Positions 1 through 6,794 of a DNA stretch of 36,403 bases are shown piece by piece (position 1 is the stretch's first letter; the number at the start of each line of letters is the position of its first letter). The DNA comes from DASTPP01 sp035762175 (GTDB lineage Bacteria; Myxococcota_A; Polyangia; Polyangiales; Polyangiaceae). The position numbers and the translations under genes are program-made. A model generated the notes under the pieces. The model was given only the letters and a program-made list of their open reading frames with translations. It was not told where the DNA came from and made no database searches. The DNA is taken from the NCBI GenBank assembly GCA_035762175.1, contig DASTPP010000417.1, forward strand, positions 1 through 36,403, given 5' to 3'.

Positions 1-133
1 CCGCCGGAGGCCGGGCCGGGTCGGGCGCGGCGCCGGCGGGCGGCGTGGGCTGGGCGAGCGCGGGCGCCGCGCGCGCCAACAGCGCGAGGGACGCGAACAA
101 GACGGCGTTGCGTGCGGACAGCGTTCGGCTCAC
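1..133 (-). CDS. Secreted protein, N-terminal fragment (runs off window)
   Basis: Reading leftward from a GTG at 133, the frame stays open to the window edge (44 codons). It begins with a basic start (residues SRTLSARN), a hydrophobic stretch and an Ala-x-Ala cleavage site (APALA before QP), then a Pro/Ala-rich segment. This is a typical Sec signal peptide followed by a low-complexity linker, so the product is probably exported. Nothing of the mature domain lies in the window, so no function can be given. The start is supported by the signal peptide, not by a strong ribosome binding site. The AT-rich island just upstream would hold its promoter. Confidence 0.55.
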   Translation of the reverse strand, partial: MSRTLSARNAVLFASLALLARAAPALAQPTPPAGAAPDPARPPA

Positions 134-144
134 GGCGCGCGAGC

Positions 145-330
145 CTAGGTCTTTTGTTAAAAAGTTGGAAGCGGCATTTTCGTAGTTCAACTTAACAAAC
201 AACTGCGATCGTTTCGTCGCGTCACACGGCAAATGTGGATGGGCCCCGTGATGGTTTATTTATTTTACAAGATCTTTTTGTTAAATTAATAGAATTTAGC
301 ATTTATTAAGCAAATGAAAGCATTGACCAA
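145..330. promoter_or_regulatory. AT-rich intergenic island with repeated TTGTTAA motifs
   Basis: This stretch is strikingly AT-rich against its surroundings. The heptamer TTGTTAA occurs at 154-160 and 278-284, and its reverse complement TTAACAA at 192-198. The first copy lies in TTTTGTTAAAAAG. No reading frame of note is present. It lies immediately upstream of the leftward signal-peptide gene, so the simplest reading is a promoter with operator sites. Transferred DNA or a nucleoid-protein-bound region is also possible. Confidence 0.4.
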
Positions 331-1001
331 CCTCACGCAGGCCCCCCTGCCGGCCCGGCCCCGGGGCGGGCCTTGGCGCTACGCCGCCGACGCGCCGTGA
401 CCCCCGCCGGCACCCCCCCCGGGGCGGCCCCCGGCCTGCCAATGGCCACCAGAAGCTGACCCACGTTGGCCGTGATGATTGGCCCCCGGGCGGCCGGGGC
501 GTGCCGCGCCGACTGCGGGGGCGCTGGCTCCTCCTTCGCCTTCGGGGCCTTGGGCGGGCCGGCGTCCCGGCCGCCCGGGCCGCGCGTGTCGAGCACGTCG
601 GCGTGCTGCGCCTGCCGATCGGGCAGCGCCGCCGTCAGCCTATCGTCGCCGGAGACGCGGCCCCGTTCGAGAAACACCAGGTTCGACGCGACCCCGGTGC
701 GCCCCGCTCGTGCCGCGCCGAGAGCAGGCCGACGGGTGGCTGGCCGCCCACCTTCTTGAACGGCACGGAGCCCGGCTCGTCGGTTCGGTGCGAGCGGAAG
801 GGACGGGGCAGGGCGAAGGGGGCCGGGTGAAGGCCGAGCGGACTGGCGCACGCACTACAACGGACCCAAACGTGTGAAGTGTGCGGGTGGGAAGGGGGCT
901 TGTGGTGTGAGGTGGTTTAATAGCGCCTTCAACCTTACACAGGGGTCTGGGCCCGTCTAGCCCACGAAGCAATCAACGGCCCGTTAGGGGCCAAGCACGA
1001 G
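331..1001. other. No convincing gene (about 670 bp)
   Basis: Several overlapping frames are open here on both strands, but all are Arg/Pro/Ala-rich in the way GC-rich non-coding DNA produces. One minus frame (333-851) has a short stretch with more normal composition (around 600-720). A neighbouring minus frame carries another around 720-800, so a decayed, frameshifted gene is possible. I see no domain and no ribosome binding site, and make no gene call. Confidence 0.3.
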
Positions 1002-1493
1002 TCAGAGCCAGTTGTTCGCCGGCGGCGAAGGCGGGGCGGCGGGCCGGGGGGCCGGCGTCGGCTCGGGCGTCGCCGCGGGGGATGGCGCCGGCTCGGGCGC
1101 TGCCGCGGGGGCCGGCGTCGAGGTGGCCGCTGGCTCTGGCGCGGGGCGCTCGGCGATCGGCAAGGGCGCGGCGGGCTGCTCGGAGCAGCGGTAGTGTACG
1201 CGCCACTCGGTTTCGCCGCCGCGAAGCGACGCGTCGCGCGAGCCGTACGGGCGCACCGTCTGCGCCGGCATGCCGATGAGCGCCAGGCCATCGTGCACGA
1301 CGTCGTGGCCGAAGGGGCAGTGCCGGCTGATGTACGACTCTGCCTCGGCGCGCGCCTGTCCTCGTTCGCCTTCCAAGGCGAGTTCGCCGCCCCGGGGCGC
1401 CACGTCGACGACGCGGAAGGAACCGCCGCAGGCGACGAGCGACACCGTCAGGGCGAGTAGCGAGGACGATGAGAGGAAGGTCGGGTTGGTCAT
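1002..1493 (-). CDS. Putative lipoprotein with Pro/Ala-rich tail
   Basis: 163-residue protein. The ATG at 1493 is chosen because it places a lipoprotein signal at the N-terminus: polar start, Ser/Leu-rich core and a lipobox ending LVAC followed by GG. A longer frame upstream would bury this signal. The mature part has about 90 residues of mixed composition with several Cys (a CPFGHD segment and one in YRCSEQ). It then has a low-complexity Pro-Ala-Glu tail of the kind that spans periplasm or wall, ending NNWL. It is probably anchored in a membrane facing the periplasm. I do not recognise the globular part. It is a monocistronic leftward gene with about 560 bp free upstream. Confidence 0.6.
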   Translation of the reverse strand: MTNPTFLSSSSLLALTVSLVACGGSFRVVDVAPRGGELALEGERGQARAEAESYISRHCPFGHDVVHDGLALIGMPAQTVRPYGSRDASLRGGETEWRVHYRCSEQPAAPLPIAERPAPEPAATSTPAPAAAPEPAPSPAATPEPTPAPRPAAPPSPPANNWL

Positions 1494-2055
1494 GGCAATG
1501 CTCGCTTCGCTCGGGGCCACGGAGAGCCCGCGCTTCGATGGCACCCTGGTGTTGACATTCGCGCCCCCCGAGCTCGTAAGCTCGAGCCCCTGAGCTCGTG
1601 CCCCCTCTCGCTCCTACGCCCCGTGGGTCGGGAGGTTTCGCAGGCATGGTGCGTGCCACGGTGCCCGGCCGCCGGGGCCTTCGGTCGGTCGCGACGAGGC
1701 GCCGCCGCGACCGCGATGAGCGAGGGCAAAGCCCCGGCGACGCCCCCCCGGCGGACGACGTCAGGGCAAGAGTCAGCATTCACGATAACACGGCCGACGT
1801 CCCGCGCATCTGGTTAAGCCGCGTTTCTCTTTTGTAAAGGCCCCGGCCCCCGTCGGGGGGGGCCGACGCGGGCGCACGGGCACGTCTGGCCGGGCCGACA
1901 TTGGGTCGGCCGGGGGCGAGGGAGGGCCATGGGGCGAAATCTGCGTAACGACCCGCCCCCGTCACCGGCGATTCTTGCGCCGGGTTTCGTCGGGGAATTT
2001 GATTTCTTGCAAAGGAAGAACCCCCGGTCGGGCCTCGCCTGCCGCCGCGCCCGGT
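1494..2055. other. No gene seen (about 560 bp)
   Basis: Open frames here (for example minus 1490-1783) look like shadows rich in Arg/Ala/Pro. A GC hairpin of the form GGCCCC...GGGGCC lies near 1840-1865, and a somewhat AT-richer patch (about 1770-1840) could hold the promoter of the leftward lipoprotein gene. Nothing else can be supported. Confidence 0.35.
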
Positions 2056-2427
2056 TCAGGGCTCGGGCCCGGGGCGGTCGGTCACGCCCTCGTCGGCCCA
2101 CTCGACGCAGACGCCGATGGCGTACGCCTTCATCTCACCGACGTCGACGTTGACGTTGGCCAGGGCGTCACAGCCCATGCTCTTGCCTCGTTCGCGAAGC
2201 GAGCCGATGAGGGCCGCCTCGCTCGCCTTCGTGCCCGTGCCGTAGGCCTGCACGAGCCCGCGCTCGCGGTAGGGCCGGGCCGGCACGCTCTCGATGTAGA
2301 CGGGCGGCGCCGCGGCGGCCTGCCCGGCGTACTTCACCCCCGACGCCCGACCGCCCCCGCACCCGCCGCCGACCGCCGCCGAGGCGAGCGCGGCGGCCGC
2401 CAGCAGGGCCCTCGCGCCGCCGCTCAC
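2056..2427 (-). CDS. Small lipoprotein, coupled to upstream gene
   Basis: 123-residue protein starting at a GTG whose bases overlap the stop of the upstream gene (GTGA at 2424-2427). This is a clear translational-coupling arrangement and decides the start over the longer frame. The N-terminus is a lipoprotein signal (Ala/Leu core, then GGGC). The mature domain has a pattern of Gly-Thr-Gly, a helix with a regularly spaced LRERGKSMGCDALANVNVD-like element, then a strand containing a second Cys. It resembles small envelope lipoproteins in which an 'A..LGcdaLvnV' helix-strand unit recurs. Its upstream neighbour has a comparable unit, so the two may be distant paralogues. Function unknown. Confidence 0.65.
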   Translation of the reverse strand: MSGGARALLAAAALASAAVGGGCGGGRASGVKYAGQAAAAPPVYIESVPARPYRERGLVQAYGTGTKASEAALIGSLRERGKSMGCDALANVNVDVGEMKAYAIGVCVEWADEGVTDRPGPEP

Positions 2428-2894
2428 GGCGCCCCCCGGTCGGCGGGCGGGGCGATCTCGTTCGGGTCGACCCGCATCGCCTTGCCGCGGAGCTCGACGG
2501 TCACCGTCTCGCGAGCGGACTTCAAATCGTCGCCGCCCGAGCCGCAACTCGCACCGCAGTCATGCGCCGAAGGGAGGCCTGTATAGAGGTTCGACCTCTC
2601 CTCGACCTGAGCCCCCATGGATTCGATGACGAGCACGTTGCCACCGAGCGCCTGGGTCTTACGCACGAGCTCGCCGTAGAGCCTGCTCACGTCGTCCTTC
2701 GCGCGGCCGCGAGCGACGACCTCGCCCAAGGGTTGGCCCGGGGGCGGCGCCGAGGCGGCGTACACGGTGACGTCGGCGGGGGACGCCGCCCGGCGGTCGA
2801 AGGCCACCGCGTGGCTCTCGACGTGGCCACAGCCGAGGCCGGCGAGCGCCGTGGCGAGCGCAACGCCGCAAATGTCGGGGATCTCGAAGCTCAT
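2424..2894 (-). CDS. Putative lipoprotein, first gene of coupled pair
   Basis: 156 residues. The ATG at 2894 is chosen because it is preceded by an AGAGG-like ribosome binding site and gives a lipoprotein signal (GVALATALAGLGC). The longer frame adds about 40 Arg/Ser-rich residues with no such logic. The mature region has a strand-helix unit with an ALGGNVLVIESM-like core, then a Cys-containing loop (HDCGASCGSGGDD) and an acidic/Pro end. The helix-strand unit resembles that of the downstream lipoprotein, with which it overlaps by four bases. Both are probably envelope proteins made together. I do not recognise a named family with confidence. Confidence 0.65.
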   Translation of the reverse strand: MSFEIPDICGVALATALAGLGCGHVESHAVAFDRRAASPADVTVYAASAPPPGQPLGEVVARGRAKDDVSRLYGELVRKTQALGGNVLVIESMGAQVEERSNLYTGLPSAHDCGASCGSGGDDLKSARETVTVELRGKAMRVDPNEIAPPADRGAP

Positions 2895-3304
2895 GAGCCA
2901 CCTCTTCCGATGAGACGGGCGCTTCGACCTGCCGCGCCCGAAAGACTTCGCCGAAGAATTGAAGTGCAACCGGCGCGCCGACGCCCGGCGGGGGCCCGCG
3001 ATTACCGCCGGGCTCATCGACGGGGCCCCGCGCCGCGGACGTCCGAGGCTGAAGCGAGGCCGTCAGGCAGCCAGAGGCGGGCCGAACCTCGCGGCCCGTC
3101 GCCGCGGCCGGCGCCCCCAAGAGCCGCGCCTCAGCTCATGCCGGCCGCCACCCTCGAGCTTCGGCTCGCGCCGGCCGGTGCCCTCGAACTGCGGCAAGTG
3201 GCTACGGCGCCGGCGAGGTGTAGCCGGAACGCACGATCCGACAAGATACCAACCTGTCTCGAAACGTCTCGAGACGGCCGCCGCCCGCGGCCCGCGGCGC
3301 CCGA
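2895..3304. other. Intergenic region (about 410 bp) upstream of lipoprotein pair
   Basis: No frame here looks like a gene. The region separates the end of the leftward nucleotidyltransferase gene from the start of the leftward lipoprotein pair. It should therefore hold the promoter for that pair. A tandem palindromic element lies at 3256-3275 and is listed separately. Confidence 0.4.
3256..3275. promoter_or_regulatory. Tandem GTCTCGARAC operator-like element
   Basis: Two adjacent 10-mers, GTCTCGAAAC (3256-3265) and GTCTCGAGAC (3266-3275), differ at one base. The second is a perfect palindrome and the first a near palindrome. Tandem half-sites of this form are typical of repressor operators. 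It sits in the leader of the lipoprotein pair starting at 2894, although 360 bp away, and just past the end of the nucleotidyltransferase gene. The regulator is unknown. Confidence 0.35.
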
Positions 3305-4057
3305 TCAGGCGCGCCCGAGCGCCTCGCGCAGCCTGGCCAGCACCGGCGCGCCCGCGCCCGGCTCGAGCCAGCGCCCCTCGCGCCGGGCCTCGAGCGCCGC
3401 GTCGAGCCCGGGGGCGAGGTCGGGCGCCGCTTCGCGCAGCCAACGGGCGCCCGCGATCTTGTCGACGACGGCCCCCGTCTCGGCCCAGCAGAGCGACCGG
3501 GCAGCGTTGAGCACGCGGTTGGGCGAGCCCGCGTCGAAGCGCTCGTGCCATTCGAGCGAGGCGGCGAGCGCGGCGAGCAGCATCGCGCGCGGTATCGGCG
3601 CCACGACCTCGGCGAGGGGCGGGCCCTCGAGCGCCACGCCGATCTCGCGCCCCGCGGCGAGATCGAGCACGAACCAGTGCGCCGCCTCGCCGCCCGGGCC
3701 CGGCTGCACCTTCTCTTCGCGGCACGCGCCCGTGTTCAGGTTGAGCTGGAAGAAGGGGTCTTCGGCGAGCGGGCGGACGTCGTCGAGGGCGTACCAAACG
3801 AGCTCGAGGCCCAGCGCGGGGCAGGGCAGCGACCGATGCCGCAACGCCTCGGCAAGCGCGAGACGGCGCTCGAGGGGCACGCGCGAGGTCGAGACGATCT
3901 GCACGTCGAGATCGCTGCGGCCCGCCTCGTAGGCCCCCAGCGCCGACGAGCCGAGTGCCCAGACGCCGACGAGCTCGTCGCCCAGCCGTGCCCGCACCCG
4001 CGCGATGAGCTCGTCAAGGTAACGTCGTTCAGGCGGCGGCAAGGCGAGCGCCTTCAT
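3305..4057 (-). CDS. AadA-like nucleotidyltransferase
   Basis: 250-residue protein. The N-terminal nucleotidyltransferase domain has the GS...D-x-D signature: ALGSSALG at about 35-41 and SDLD at 48-51, whose Asp49 and Asp51 would bind the two metals. The C-terminal part (about 150-250) has the helical pattern seen in ANT(3'')/AadA-type enzymes (DUF4111). It includes an NRVLNAARSLCWAETG-like helix matching the 'NvVLtLaRiwys..TG' element. Those relatives transfer AMP to streptomycin or spectinomycin. Whether this one modifies an aminoglycoside is inferred only from domain order. The start at 4057 follows the domain edge. The much longer open frame upstream belongs to a decayed transposase. Confidence 0.7.
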   Translation of the reverse strand: MKALALPPPERRYLDELIARVRARLGDELVGVWALGSSALGAYEAGRSDLDVQIVSTSRVPLERRLALAEALRHRSLPCPALGLELVWYALDDVRPLAEDPFFQLNLNTGACREEKVQPGPGGEAAHWFVLDLAAGREIGVALEGPPLAEVVAPIPRAMLLAALAASLEWHERFDAGSPNRVLNAARSLCWAETGAVVDKIAGARWLREAAPDLAPGLDAALEARREGRWLEPGAGAPVLARLREALGRA

Positions 4058-4179
4058 GGGCCCAGGTTGCTTCCGGGCGTACCTGAGTTCAAGCGGGGCC
4101 TTTGTGGCGCGGGCGGCGGGGGAGATTCGGGAACCCGACGAGGTCTCGGTGGGGTGTGGCGTGCGAGTGAAGGCCCGGG

Positions 4180-4760
4180 GGGAGGCGGGCGGAGGGGGGG
4201 GCGTGGTGACCCCAGACGTGCTCGGCCTGGTTGTCGCAGACCAGGTGCCCCTTGCTCTCGGGGTAGCACGCGTCGACGTGGTCGAGCCGCGCGACGAAGG
4301 CCTCGGTGCCGCGCGCGCCGGCCACGAAGCCGAACCGCTCGCCGCGCCGCACGTCGTCGGCGCCCATCCGGCGCACCGTGCCGTGGCGGACGTACTCGAA
4401 CTCGCGCCGCACGGGCCGGCCGGCCTCCATCGGCGGGTCGGAGGGGGCTCGCTCGAGCGCCTGGATCCCGTCATATCGTTGAGGCAGAGCACGCGCTCGC
4501 GCGCGGGCGTACGGTAGTACACGCGCGGGGCGTTGTCGCGCTGGTCGCGGACGTCGTCGTCCTGCGACGTCATCTACCTCGCCTGCCGGTGCGGCCGCAA
4601 GGCCGCGTCCCGCAGGGTGCGCCCGGCCGACCGGTTGCTCACGAGCAGCCCGTCGGCCCGCAGCACCGCGCCGAGCAGCGCGGCCGACCACGGCGTAACC
4701 GGGACGCTCAGGTCCGGCGGGGGGCGGCAGGCGGTGGCGATGACGCGGGCGCCGGGCGCA
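4180..4760 (-). pseudogene. Decayed IS630-family transposase
   Basis: Three minus-strand pieces in different frames line up with an IS630-type transposase. A helix-turn-helix-like part (about 4575-4760) ends in a stop, with SAGRTLRDAALRPH. Next is a piece (about 4475-4573) with VLCLNDMTG where active members have VLC-x-DE-x-TG, so the first catalytic Asp is lost. The third piece (about 4180-4470) has GIQALER, REFEYVRHGTV and a HLVCDN element matching the second catalytic Asp region. The change of frame at about 4470 is explained by loss of one base in the codon before ATCCAG. The C-terminal Glu region is not recognisable. It is inactive and marks past insertion at the cluster border. Confidence 0.6.
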
Positions 4761-4863
4761 ACGGCGGGGCGGCTCCGGCATCGAAGACGCCTTGGCGGCC
4801 CGAATGCGCCCGCGGCGGCCCGCTCGTCGCGGTCGGATTCGCGCTACGGGGCGGGGGCGCGTA

Positions 4864-4981
4864 GTCAAGACCTTATAACAAGCGAAAAGAAATGACGCGC
4901 CGCGAGGCACGCGGGGCGGGGGCGCGCGCGGTCAAGACCTTATAACAAGCGAGAAGAAATGACGCGCCGCGAAGCACGCGG
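4864..4981. repeat. Near-perfect 51-bp direct repeat, period 67
   Basis: Copies lie at 4864-4914 and 4931-4981. They begin GTCAAGACCTTATAACAAGC and differ at two positions (an A/G in the GARAAG part and an A/G in GARGCACG). The GC-rich spacer GGGGCGGGGGCGCG also precedes both copies, so the unit is effectively a 67-bp tandem duplication. It lies between the transposase remnant and the biosynthetic cluster. It could be a duplicated insertion-sequence end, a duplicated operator region or a recent slippage product. The AT-rich core stands out from its surroundings. Confidence 0.8.
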
Positions 4982-5187
4982 CTCGGGCGCCCGACGCGGC
5001 GGGGGCGAGCCCTCGTTCGTCTCAGATATTCCTAAGATAGAACCGATTCTTCCGCTTGACGGAGCAGGTATGTAGGTCGTAAGTTGACGGCCGTCACGGT
5101 GCGACGGGCGCGCCACCCACGGCCGACGTGTTCCCGCGCGGGCGCGCGCCGCGAACGCCCCCTAGCCCGAGCGATTTAGCGACGCCC
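4982..5187 (+). promoter_or_regulatory. Probable promoter region of the biosynthetic operon
   Basis: The only sizeable non-coding stretch before the nine-gene plus-strand run. It has an AT-richer segment (about 5020-5085) and two copies of TTGACGG, at 5056-5062 and 5084-5090, 28 bp apart. The first TTGACG could act as a -35 element, but I see no good -10 at 16-18 bp, so the exact promoter is uncertain. The repeated TTGACGG may be an activator or repressor site instead. Confidence 0.4.
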
Positions 5188-6663
5188 ATGGCCCCCCTTT
5201 CATCCTCAGCGCCCGACGACGCCAGCCCGCCGGGGGCGGTCGATTCGTCTTTTGACCATAGCGTGCCGCTTTCGAGCATGGTCGCCTTTCACTGGGCGCA
5301 CGGCTTCCGTTCGCACTTCAACATCTGCCGCCTCTACGATTGCCCGGTCGATTTCGACCTGACGGCGCTCGAGCGGGCGGTGGGGCACGTCATCGACGAG
5401 CACGAGGCGCTGCGGCTGCGCTTCGGGGTGCAGGGCGGGCGGCTCGTGCAAGAGGTGCGGCCGGCGGGGCGGGTGCCGTTCCAGATCGAGCGCTATGACG
5501 AGCGGTCGACGCCGGCGCCGCGCCGCGCCGCGCGGGTCGAGGCGATCGCGCAGCGGGTGCAGGCGGGGCTGCGCCTTGACGACGAGCGGCCGCTGGTGCG
5601 GGTCGCGCACGTCGACTTCGGGCCCGAGGCGCCCGGGCGCTTGGTCGTGGCGGTGCACCACTTCGCGCTCGACGGCTATTCGTTCAGCCTGTTCTTGCGG
5701 CACGTGCAGGCCTCGTACGAGGCGCTGCGGGCGGGGGCGCCGCCGCCCGGGCGCGCGGCCGGCTCGGCGACGCTGAGCGCGTGGCTGCGCGCGCACCACG
5801 CGTACGCCCACGGCGAGGCCGAGCGGCAGCTCGCCCACTTTCGCGAGCAGCCGTGGGGGCGCTACTGCCCGGCCGGCCTGAAGGGGGGCGGCGAGGCGGG
5901 GCCGGCCGAAGTGGCGGCCGAGCGGGTGTACGAGGCGCACCGGGCGATTCACTATTATCATCGCGGCGACGGGTCGGTGTCCGAGGCCGACTACCGGCGG
6001 GCGTGCGAGCTGGCGGGCCGGTACTACGTCGCGCTGTCGGCGGCGGACACGCGGGCGCTCTTGGCGCGGGCGGCGGCGTCGCCCGAAGACCGCTACGTGC
6101 TCGCCCTGGTCGAGGCGCTGGCGCCGTTGACGGGCCGGCGCCGGCTCTTTCTTTCGTTTACCGTCGTCAACCGTTTGCCCTTCGTCGTGCGCGAGCGCGC
6201 GTTCGAGACGCTCGGGCACCTTTTCGAGCAGATGCCCCTCACGCTCGACCTCGAGGGGGTTGCGTCCGAAGAGGCGCAGCTTGCCGCCATCGCGCGCGCC
6301 CGCAAGGCGTACGCGCAGGGCCTCGCCTTCGGGCCGCTCAAGTTCGTCAACGAGAACCCCGCCCTGCGGGCCGACATCGAGGCCCTGCCTTACCCCGAAG
6401 TCTGCCTCAACGTCTGGACGAACGATCTGTCTACCTTCTGCGACGTGCTCACGCCGTCGGCGGAGTTTCCTGGGGTCGAAAACGCCCTGACGCTCGCGCG
6501 CGAGTTCCGCCACGCGTCGCTGTGGCTGCAGGTCATGGTCGAGCCGTCGGGGCTCCGGGTCGAGCTGCGCTACCCGCCGAAAGAGATCGCGTACGCGACC
6601 GTGGCGGCGGTGGGCGAGCGCTACGCCCGGGCGCTGCGGCGCGCGGCCGGCGTCGAGCCCTGA
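5188..6663 (+). CDS. Stand-alone NRPS condensation-domain protein
   Basis: 491 residues from the ATG at 5188. A GTG at 5128 would add 20 low-complexity residues, and neither start has a clear ribosome binding site. The protein is a single condensation domain. An HH-x3-DG active-site motif (HHFALDG, His157-His158, Asp162-Gly163) follows a VVAV strand. The later FLSFTVVNR and LGHLFEQMPL segments correspond to the usual C-domain motifs. Such free C domains join, in trans, an acyl or aminoacyl group on one carrier to the next. As first gene of the operon it may start the chain for the following A-PCP-C-PCP protein, which lacks its own leading C domain. A gap of 131 bp with GC palindromes separates them. 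Confidence 0.8.
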   Translation: MAPLSSSAPDDASPPGAVDSSFDHSVPLSSMVAFHWAHGFRSHFNICRLYDCPVDFDLTALERAVGHVIDEHEALRLRFGVQGGRLVQEVRPAGRVPFQIERYDERSTPAPRRAARVEAIAQRVQAGLRLDDERPLVRVAHVDFGPEAPGRLVVAVHHFALDGYSFSLFLRHVQASYEALRAGAPPPGRAAGSATLSAWLRAHHAYAHGEAERQLAHFREQPWGRYCPAGLKGGGEAGPAEVAAERVYEAHRAIHYYHRGDGSVSEADYRRACELAGRYYVALSAADTRALLARAAASPEDRYVLALVEALAPLTGRRRLFLSFTVVNRLPFVVRERAFETLGHLFEQMPLTLDLEGVASEEAQLAAIARARKAYAQGLAFGPLKFVNENPALRADIEALPYPEVCLNVWTNDLSTFCDVLTPSAEFPGVENALTLAREFRHASLWLQVMVEPSGLRVELRYPPKEIAYATVAAVGERYARALRRAAGVEP

Positions 6664-6794
6664 CCGCCCCGCCGGGCGGCCCCCCGGCCGCCGGCCCCGC
6701 CGCCCTCTGCCCGCTTCCCGCCGCCGGCGGCGCCCCCCGCGCGGGGCGGCCGCCGGCGCTACCCCCCAACCCGAGCGACTATCGAGAGAACACC

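Noticed and set aside
333..851. Possible gene with a few normal-looking segments in shifting minus frames
   Set aside because: No motif, no ribosome binding site, heavy Arg/Pro bias; at most a decayed gene.
1490..1783. Minus-strand frame whose leader GTGTTATC resembles the leader of the peroxidase gene (GTGTTATCATG)
   Set aside because: The encoded residues look non-coding and the shared 8-mer is too short to support a link.
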